This document shows, one piece after another, positions 1 to 5,023 of a stretch of 8,151 bases of DNA. The notes beneath the pieces are model-generated. The model saw only the letters and a list, made by a program, of their open reading frames with translations. It ran no database searches and was not told where the DNA came from. The stretch spans positions 1-8,151 of the forward strand of contig JAFQDI010000064.1 of assembly GCA_017416055.1 (NCBI GenBank), read 5' to 3'. The translations under genes were made by a program, and so were the position numbers. Within the stretch, counting starts at the first letter, position 1, and each line of letters begins with the position of its first letter. This DNA is from Lachnospiraceae bacterium (GTDB lineage: Bacteria; Bacillota_A; Clostridia; Lachnospirales; Lachnospiraceae).

Positions 1-901
1 ACGCGGTGAAATACAGCAGAAATTCAGACGCTGTCATTCCTTCTGTCAGGGCCCGGTGGATCAGGTAGGCATAGGCAATGCCGTTTCGGGCAAGCTGCAA
101 GATCAAATCCACCAGACAATTCCATGCATAAACCTTTTCTCTGCGGACAGAAAAAGCCTCCGCCAGCCGCCTTGTGCTGTGGAAAATATCGTTCAGCCAA
201 GGTGCCAGACCAAAGATCCGAATATCTTTTGCCAACTTCACTGATTCTGTCTTGCTGACCAAATAGCCCAGTTCCTTTTCATAGCGCATCAGCTCGTCCT
301 TGTGGCGGTACTGCCACTGATTAATGTGGCGGCTGATGAAGAAACCGATGACCGTTGTCACAACCACGATGCCAATAAGCAAGAGATTCACATCCGTGAG
401 CAGAAACAGGTAGATGACAAAACCTGTCACGTTGATCATGAGTCCGGTCAGCGTGTGCCAGATATGTTCCGAAGGTTTTGCGTTGGAATTGCAGTTGATC
501 AGCGCCTGACGGTGCAGCTGTAATACCTTAGGGTCCTTAATGTTGGGATAGGATATGGTAAATGCCTTATGGTTGATCATATGAATGACCTCACTGCGCA
601 CATCAATGCGGCCATACATAATGTTCTCATCCACATAGCCTAACAACGCATTCAGTGCCATCAGGATCGCGGAGAACACACCGATCGTAATCAGCAGTTC
701 GCCAAGCGGTGCCAGTGTCTCCACCTTTTGCAGTACCACAGGAGCGATGAACAGCTGTGCCAGATTTACGCCCACACTTAACAGCGCAAACAGAACACTT
801 AACCACAAAACACTTCTGACCGAGTTCCATGCAGTCTTGACCATGAAGCATATACATTGACCGATACTGTATTTCGGTTTTTCTTTTCTATTCTTTTTCA
901 T
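1..901 (-). CDS. ABC exporter, membrane domain (C-terminal part beyond left edge)
   Basis: Partial gene: the frame is open from the ATG at 901 to the window edge (300 codons), so the ATP-binding domain expected after the membrane domain is not seen. The start is supported by AGGTGAGG at 906-913. After a basic N-terminus, hydrophobic segments lie at about residues 31-56, 68-90, 150-170 and 172-190. Two stretches match the cytoplasmic loops of peptide/lantibiotic-type ABC exporters: IKDPKVLQLHRQA (121-133), like the common 'EDPxxxxxxxxA' loop, and KDIRIFGL (225-232), like 'KEIRLFGL'. The role is therefore probably ATP-driven export of a peptide or drug across the membrane; the substrate cannot be told. 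It lies last in the visible leftward operon, behind a two-component system, with a terminator-like hairpin just upstream, so its expression probably depends on readthrough. The family call is firm. Whether it acts as a homodimer or pairs with a gene further left is unknown. Confidence 0.9.
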   Translation of the reverse strand, partial: MKKNRKEKPKYSIGQCICFMVKTAWNSVRSVLWLSVLFALLSVGVNLAQLFIAPVVLQKVETLAPLGELLITIGVFSAILMALNALLGYVDENIMYGRIDVRSEVIHMINHKAFTISYPNIKDPKVLQLHRQALINCNSNAKPSEHIWHTLTGLMINVTGFVIYLFLLTDVNLLLIGIVVVTTVIGFFISRHINQWQYRHKDELMRYEKELGYLVSKTESVKLAKDIRIFGLAPWLNDIFHSTRRLAEAFSVRREKVYAWNCLVDLILQLARNGIAYAYLIHRALTEGMTASEFLLYFTA

Positions 902-931
902 GTTTCCTCACCTCACAAATATACCATAGCA

Positions 932-966
932 TAAAAATTCGCCCCCGGATCATTTTGGGGACGAAT
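932..966 (-). terminator. Rho-independent terminator or attenuator between kinase and ABC gene
   Basis: On the minus strand, ATTCGTCCCC (966-957) pairs with GGGGGCGAAT (946-937). This gives a 10-bp stem with a single T-G wobble, a 10-nt loop, and then TTTTTAT running into 931. On the plus strand the wobble becomes an A-C mismatch and no T-run follows, so the signal is directional. It lies 29 bases after the kinase stop codon and about 30 bases before the ABC start. No usable promoter fits between it and that start, so it likely reduces rather than abolishes transcription of the ABC gene. Confidence 0.75.
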
Positions 967-994
967 CGTCAAATTTCGGTGATGAATTGCAACT

Positions 995-1657
995 TTATAT
1001 CTGCGGAATCAAAATTTCCGTGGTGAACGCTCCGTCCTCGGAGTTCCGGCTTAAGTACCCGTCCAGCCGTTCAATGATGTTATCGATTCGCACAAGGCCA
1101 AAGCCGTGACCGTCACCCTTGGTTGTCCTGAACAGCTTACCTACCTTCTCCATCTTTTTTGTGGAAGTGAAGTTAGTGAAAGAGATGTAAAGCTGGGTAC
1201 CCTTCATATCCATATATACCCTAATCTGCCGCCGGTCTTCCGGTAAAGGCAAGCTGGCTTCGATAGCATTATCAAAGAGATTTCCGATGATGCAGCACAG
1301 ATCCAGCTCGGACATTTTCAGTTTCACCGGGATATGCGCATCGCAATGGACAGAAATCCGTTTTGACTGTGCCAGAGATATCTTGCTGTTTAGAATGGCA
1401 TCTGCCATGGCATTTCCGGTCTTGATCACGGTATCCACAGTATTTAAGTCCGTGTCCAGCTCGTCCAGATATGCCTTGATGGCATCCATATCACCGTCAG
1501 CCGCCAACACTTTCATTGCCTGAATGTGATTCCGGTAGTCATGACGCCAGCCTCGGATTTGCCGGTACATGTTCTCTACTTCCCTGTAGTGGGTTTCAAT
1601 CAGCTCCCGCTGGTAGGCCGCGATGCGTTTATCAATCTGTTTTGAAAAGAGGGTCAT
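995..1657 (-). CDS. Soluble GHKL sensor histidine kinase
   Basis: A 220-residue histidine kinase of the AgrC/VirS-like GHKL class. The N-terminal 35 residues are charged and probably coiled-coil. The H-box is RGWRHDYRNHI with the likely phosphoaccepting His at 39, the N-box is GNLFDNAIEA (125-134), and the G-box is GDGHGFGLV (181-189). It should autophosphorylate and pass phosphate to the LytTR regulator encoded just upstream. No membrane segment or extracytoplasmic sensor domain is present; usual AgrC-type kinases carry several N-terminal membrane helices and are about twice this length. The ATG at 1657 has AAGGAG (1664-1669) six bases away, overlapping the regulator's stop codon, so the two are probably translationally coupled. 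This does not look like a truncation: the frame has its own ribosome site and all catalytic boxes. Signal input must come from a partner, perhaps the membrane protein at 2380-3090 (inference). Confidence 0.94.
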   Translation of the reverse strand: MTLFSKQIDKRIAAYQRELIETHYREVENMYRQIRGWRHDYRNHIQAMKVLAADGDMDAIKAYLDELDTDLNTVDTVIKTGNAMADAILNSKISLAQSKRISVHCDAHIPVKLKMSELDLCCIIGNLFDNAIEASLPLPEDRRQIRVYMDMKGTQLYISFTNFTSTKKMEKVGKLFRTTKGDGHGFGLVRIDNIIERLDGYLSRNSEDGAFTTEILIPQI

Positions 1658-1663
1658 AACGGT

Positions 1664-1669
1664 CTCCTT
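1664..1669 (-). promoter_or_regulatory. Ribosome binding site of the kinase, overlapping regulator stop
   Basis: AAGGAG on the minus strand, six bases before the ATG at 1657. The first two bases are shared with the TAA stop of the regulator (1668-1670). It fixes the kinase start at 1657 although the frame continues a few codons upstream, and it points to translational coupling. Confidence 0.85.
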
Positions 1670-2366
1670 ATGTATGCGTAATGATCGCTCGATTTAACGG
1701 CTCATACGCCCCTCTTGGCAGAGGAAGCACTGTACCATCCGACAGTCGAACTTCCGTTTTCGTCACCCGTCGAATGTATTTCAGATTCAGGATCATGGCT
1801 CGGCCAACCCGGCAAAAGCGGTCGTCCAACTCTTTCTCAACATCGCCCAGGGAGCGTTTGACGGTGTAGTCCAACTTTGCGTGGATCGTCACATAGTTTT
1901 GATGCACATCCAGATAACGGATTTCATAGAATGGAATCCGTACCATTTCGCCGTAGGCCTCCAGGTTCAGACACCGATCTTCCTGCTTTCGCTTTTCCAG
2001 TGCTCTGTCCAAAACGGTCAACAGCTTCTCCCGGTTCACCGGTTTCATCAGGTAGTGGAGCGCAGCCACCTCATACCCTTCTGCAATATAGTCAGAGTGG
2101 CCGGTAATAAAGATAATCTGCACCGCTTCGTTATCCTGACGCACACGCTTCGCCATGGTCACGCCATCCACGGCACCCATTTCAATGTCCAAAAGCAGAA
2201 TATCCCAGTCCTTGTCCTCTGCATACCGGAACAGAAAACTCTCTGCGGAAGGGAATCGCTCAGTTAGAACATCAGCCGGCAGTTCCTGTGCCCAAACGTC
2301 CAAAATGCTCTGCACATATTTTGCATCAATATCGCTGTCATCAACGATAGCAACCCGATAGGCCAT
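1668..2366 (-). CDS. LytTR-family response regulator
   Basis: A 232-residue response regulator of the LytR/AgrA/VirR type. The receiver domain (about 1-125) has the acidic pair D9/D10, the phosphoacceptor D60 in LLLDIEMG, the switch residue T88 and K108 in the LMKP motif. The rest (about 135-230) is a LytTR DNA-binding domain, with VRIPFYEIRYLDVHQNY near its start and RVGRAMILNLKYIRRV near its end, both typical of this fold. Family members bind direct repeats upstream of target promoters and often control bacteriocin, quorum-sensing or transporter genes. The ATG at 2366 was chosen because it starts the receiver domain directly and has AGAAGGTG ahead of it; the same frame runs 20 codons further up, but that part overlaps the preceding gene and has no family character. 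It lies 13 bases after the membrane-protein gene and 10 bases before the kinase gene. The divergent 3091-3271 region is the obvious place for its operator (inference). Confidence 0.96.
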   Translation of the reverse strand: MAYRVAIVDDSDIDAKYVQSILDVWAQELPADVLTERFPSAESFLFRYAEDKDWDILLLDIEMGAVDGVTMAKRVRQDNEAVQIIFITGHSDYIAEGYEVAALHYLMKPVNREKLLTVLDRALEKRKQEDRCLNLEAYGEMVRIPFYEIRYLDVHQNYVTIHAKLDYTVKRSLGDVEKELDDRFCRVGRAMILNLKYIRRVTKTEVRLSDGTVLPLPRGAYEPLNRAIITHT

Positions 2367-2371
2367 GTGTT

Positions 2372-2379
2372 CACCTTCT
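2372..2379 (-). promoter_or_regulatory. Ribosome binding site deciding the regulator start
   Basis: AGAAGGTG on the minus strand, five bases before the ATG at 2366 and immediately after the stop codon of the upstream gene. It supports the short start over the frame's earlier ATG at 2426. Confidence 0.75.
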
Positions 2380-3090
2380 TTATTCAGCCAGCTCATCATC
2401 AAACAGATAATAAACAAGATCGTCAAAATAATCCCGGTTCTGTCCGGCAGAAAGAAAGACCAAAATCGGATCCTTGAGCGTCAGCGATAGATCGGTATTC
2501 AGTGACTGGTCAGGAAGATAAAGGCCACAGGGGAATTCATTTCCCTCTGCATCCTTTGCATAACAAAATCGTCCGGAGAGTGCTTCCAAGGTGGTTTCGT
2601 CTAAGAAAGTACGGATATCCAGCCAAGCCTCAGGATCCGAAGCGTACAACTCCAACACATCTTTTTGACAGATGGCGGCATCCATATCTCCGGTAGAGGC
2701 ATCTACAAACATGAGGATATTCAGAAAAGCCTGTTCTTCACTGGTCCCTTTGTTAACGGAGTAACCATGGTTGACATAAACACGCTCTTTTCCTTTGGCA
2801 AGCCCAAGGTATTCGGCAAAGCCGGTTGCCAGAGGTTCTGCGATTGCATCTCCGGCAAAACTGTCGTTCACAATGCCGATGCCAAAAACAATTTTACCTG
2901 CCTTATACTCGGTATAAAGAGATACGCCCACGGAAATGATCAGAGACAGTGACAGACCGATGATCAGGAGGTGTACCTTATAATATTCCCAAATATAGGA
3001 TGCTTTTTCTTTTAATGTCATGGGGCGAAGTTTTGCCCATTCTTCACGGAAGAAATTGGCAATCGAACGCTCCTTATCAGATTCTTTCAT
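2380..3090 (-). CDS. Single-pass membrane protein of unknown family
   Basis: I do not recognise a named family. The 236-residue product has a charged cytoplasmic-looking N-terminus (1-39) containing LKEKASYIWEYYKVH (26-40), one hydrophobic segment (about 40-58), then a soluble domain of about 175 residues that ends in an acidic C-terminus. The aromatic, Lys-rich stretch leading into the membrane helix resembles that of many small Firmicute membrane proteins (from memory). By the positive-inside rule the C-terminal domain should face outside. There is no lipobox Cys and no signal-peptidase site that I can see. It is the first gene of an operon with a LytTR regulator and a kinase lacking membrane segments, so a role as sensor, receptor or kinase anchor is plausible; this is inference only. 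The start at 3090 is set by AAGGAAGG at 3099-3106; a longer frame to 3393 would pass through the promoter region and into the opposite gene. Confidence 0.88.
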   Translation of the reverse strand: MKESDKERSIANFFREEWAKLRPMTLKEKASYIWEYYKVHLLIIGLSLSLIISVGVSLYTEYKAGKIVFGIGIVNDSFAGDAIAEPLATGFAEYLGLAKGKERVYVNHGYSVNKGTSEEQAFLNILMFVDASTGDMDAAICQKDVLELYASDPEAWLDIRTFLDETTLEALSGRFCYAKDAEGNEFPCGLYLPDQSLNTDLSLTLKDPILVFLSAGQNRDYFDDLVYYLFDDELAE

Positions 3091-3098
3091 TTCGCGAA

Positions 3099-3106
3099 CC
3101 TTCCTT
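3099..3106 (-). promoter_or_regulatory. Ribosome binding site deciding the membrane-protein start
   Basis: AAGGAAGG on the minus strand, eight bases before the ATG at 3090. The spacer is the perfect palindrome TTCGCGAA (3091-3098). It lies downstream of the leftward promoter and rules out the frame's earlier ATG codons. Confidence 0.85.
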
Positions 3107-3117
3107 CTGTTTTTATA

Positions 3118-3145
3118 ATTATACTGAAGATTATCATACTGTCTG
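3118..3145 (-). repeat. CAGTAT direct repeat over the leftward -10 region
   Basis: On the minus strand the 9-mers ACAGTATGA and TCAGTATAA occur 15 bases apart (start to start), covering the -10 box and the predicted start site of the leftward promoter. Direct repeats are the usual form of LytTR-type operators, but the known AgrA/ComE-type spacing is about 21 bases start to start, so this is only a candidate operator and may be chance in AT-rich DNA. Confidence 0.35.
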
Positions 3146-3161
3146 AGTAACAAAAAGTCAA
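3133..3161 (-). promoter_or_regulatory. Sigma-A-type promoter of the leftward regulatory operon
   Basis: On the minus strand, TTGACT (3161-3156), a 17-bp spacer, and TATGAT (3138-3133). Both boxes are one base from consensus. The predicted transcript would start near 3126, giving a leader of about 36 bases that includes the AAGGAAGG ribosome site. It would serve the membrane protein, regulator and kinase, and the left ABC gene by readthrough. Confidence 0.78.
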
Positions 3162-3203
3162 TTGTGTTTATAGAAAGATTAGAAAATTCGCGGGATAAGA
3201 ATA

Positions 3204-3232
3204 TTGACAGCGGAAAGGTGAAGGCGCATAAT
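3204..3232 (+). promoter_or_regulatory. Sigma-A-type promoter of the exporter operon
   Basis: A perfect -35 box TTGACA (3204-3209), a 17-bp spacer, and -10 box CATAAT (3227-3232), one base from consensus. Transcription would start near 3239, about 33 bases before the ATG at 3272. It faces away from the leftward promoter; the two -35 boxes are 42 bases apart, close enough for one bound regulator to touch both. No clear inverted repeat of a TetR or MarR operator overlaps it. Confidence 0.82.
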
Positions 3233-3271
3233 AGGAAAAGAAAAGTCAGAGAGATTTGAGGAGGAATTCCC

Positions 3272-5023
3272 ATGCTGAAAACGCTGGCACAACAGGTCAA
3301 AGAATACAAAAAAGTCTCCATGATGACACCGGTATTTATGGTGCTGGAGGTAATCATGGACACGGCCATTCCGCTGATCATGGCATCCATCATCGATTAC
3401 GGTGTGGAGAAGGGCGATATTAACCATATTTATAAGATGGGAGCGCTGATGATCGTCGTGGCGGCGTTAGGTCTGTTCACCGGATACATGGGCGGTGTGT
3501 GCGGTGCGAAGGCATCCACGGGCTTTGCGAAGAATTTGCGCAAAGCCATGTTTGAGAATGTTCAGACCTTTTCTTTTGCAAATATTGACAAATACAGTAC
3601 AGCAGGTCTGATTACCCGTCTGACTACCGATGTGACGAATGTGCAGATGGCTTATCAGATGATTTTGCGCATGTGTTTCCGTGCACCCATGAACCTGATC
3701 TGTGCGATGGTCATGGCCTTTTTTATCAGCCCCAGACTGGCGACTGTGTATCTTGTCGCGGTGTTCTTCCTTGGCATCTGTCTGTTCCTGATCATGAATG
3801 CCACCACGAAGAGTTTTCGCCAGATTTTTAAGAAATATGATGAGCTGAATGCCAGTGTACAGGAAAATGTTTCCGCGATCCGCGTGGTGAAGGCGTATGT
3901 TCGCGAGGATTATGAGAAGAAGCGTTTTTCTTCCGCTGCGGATAATGTTTACCGTCTGTTTGTGAAGGCGGAGAAGATTCTGACCTTGAATAACCCTATC
4001 ATGCAGATGACGGTCTATACCTGTATCCTGCTGATCAGCTGGATGGGTGCGAAGATGGTTGTTGTGGATGATCTGCTCACCGGTGAATTGATGAGTCTGC
4101 TCACCTACTGCATGAATATTTTGATGAGTTTGATGATGCTCTCCATGATTTTTGTTATGATGACCATGAGCTCTGCCAGCGCACAGCGTATCGCTGAAGT
4201 GCTGAACGAGAAGAGCGATCTGGTGAACCCGGATGAGCCGGTTTATCAGGTGAAGGACGGAAGCATCACCTTTGAGAATGTGGTATTTTCCTATCGGAAA
4301 GACAGTGTCGAGCCGGTGCTTAAGGATATTGATTTGGAGATTAAGTCCGGTGAGACCATCGGTATCATCGGAGGAACCGGAAGCGCGAAATCCAGTCTGG
4401 TGAATCTGATCAGCCGTCTGTACGATGTGCAGGAGGGTTCGGTGAAGGTCGGCGGAGTGGATGTGCGTGAGTATGATTTGGAAACCTTACGCAACGAGGT
4501 TTCTGTAGTGCTCCAGAAAAACGTGCTGTTCTCCGGCTCGATCTTGGAGAATCTTCGCTGGGGAAATCCCGATGCTACGGAGGAAGAGTGTAAATATGCT
4601 TGCAAGCTGGCATGTGCCGATGAGTTTATCGAGCGTATGCCGGAAAAATATGAGACCTACATTGAGCAGGGCGGAACGAATGTCTCCGGCGGTCAGAAGC
4701 AGAGGCTTTGTATCGCCAGAGCCCTCTTAAAGAAACCGAAGGTGTTGATTCTTGACGATTCCACCAGCGCGGTGGATACCGCCACCGACGCGAAGATTCG
4801 CAAGGCCTTTGCGGAAGAGATCCCCGGAACCACAAAGCTGATCATTGCCCAGCGTGTGTCCAGTGTGGAACATGCGGACCGAATTATCGTCATGGAGAAC
4901 GGGCGTGTCAATGGATTCGGATCACACGAGGAGTTACTTGAGTCCAATGAGATTTACCGCGATGTTTATGAGTCCCAGACCAGTGGCGGCGGTGATTTTG
5001 ACGAGAAGGGAGGCGAGGACTGA
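3272..5023 (+). CDS. Heterodimeric ABC multidrug-type exporter, degenerate-site subunit (BmrC/TM287-like)
   Basis: A 583-residue half-transporter: six membrane helices (about 15-310) followed by an ATP-binding domain (about 330-575). Helix six is very rich in methionine. In the ATPase domain, Walker A is GGTGSAKS (367-374) with Ala in place of the last Gly, the Q-loop is Q415, the signature is VSGGQ (471-475), and Walker B is VLILD (D495) followed by Asp496 where the catalytic Glu belongs. The H-loop position is Gln527, not His. This is the pattern of the non-hydrolysing half of exporters such as BmrC/BmrD, TM287/TM288 and LmrCD, so it should pair with the next gene product, ADP- or drug-type substrates being moved outward by the intact site. 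The start at 3272 has AGGAGG at 3259-3264 with a 7-base spacer. Its TGA overlaps the next ATG by one base. The substrate is unknown; drugs, lipids or peptides are possible. Confidence 0.97.
   Translation: MLKTLAQQVKEYKKVSMMTPVFMVLEVIMDTAIPLIMASIIDYGVEKGDINHIYKMGALMIVVAALGLFTGYMGGVCGAKASTGFAKNLRKAMFENVQTFSFANIDKYSTAGLITRLTTDVTNVQMAYQMILRMCFRAPMNLICAMVMAFFISPRLATVYLVAVFFLGICLFLIMNATTKSFRQIFKKYDELNASVQENVSAIRVVKAYVREDYEKKRFSSAADNVYRLFVKAEKILTLNNPIMQMTVYTCILLISWMGAKMVVVDDLLTGELMSLLTYCMNILMSLMMLSMIFVMMTMSSASAQRIAEVLNEKSDLVNPDEPVYQVKDGSITFENVVFSYRKDSVEPVLKDIDLEIKSGETIGIIGGTGSAKSSLVNLISRLYDVQEGSVKVGGVDVREYDLETLRNEVSVVLQKNVLFSGSILENLRWGNPDATEEECKYACKLACADEFIERMPEKYETYIEQGGTNVSGGQKQRLCIARALLKKPKVLILDDSTSAVDTATDAKIRKAFAEEIPGTTKLIIAQRVSSVEHADRIIVMENGRVNGFGSHEELLESNEIYRDVYESQTSGGGDFDEKGGED

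Noticed and set aside
918..926. TGGTATATT on the minus strand as an extended -10 promoter for the left ABC gene
   Set aside because: Transcription would start about ten bases before the ATG, inside the ribosome site, and there is no -35 box at proper spacing.
2367..2426. 20-codon extension of the regulator frame
   Set aside because: It overlaps the end of the upstream gene, and the receiver domain starts exactly at the ATG at 2366, which has its own ribosome site.
3163..3171. TGTGTTTAT as a LytTR half-site
   Set aside because: Only partly matches the AgrA-type consensus and has no second copy at the expected distance.
3171..3185. TAGAAA direct repeat between the two -35 boxes
   Set aside because: Two copies of a 6-mer in AT-rich DNA are expected by chance; no further structure supports it.
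3091..3393. N-terminal extension of the membrane-protein frame to an ATG at 3393
   Set aside because: It would cross the divergent promoters and 120 bases of the opposite exporter gene; the ATG at 3090 has a strong ribosome site and a charged, family-like N-terminus.
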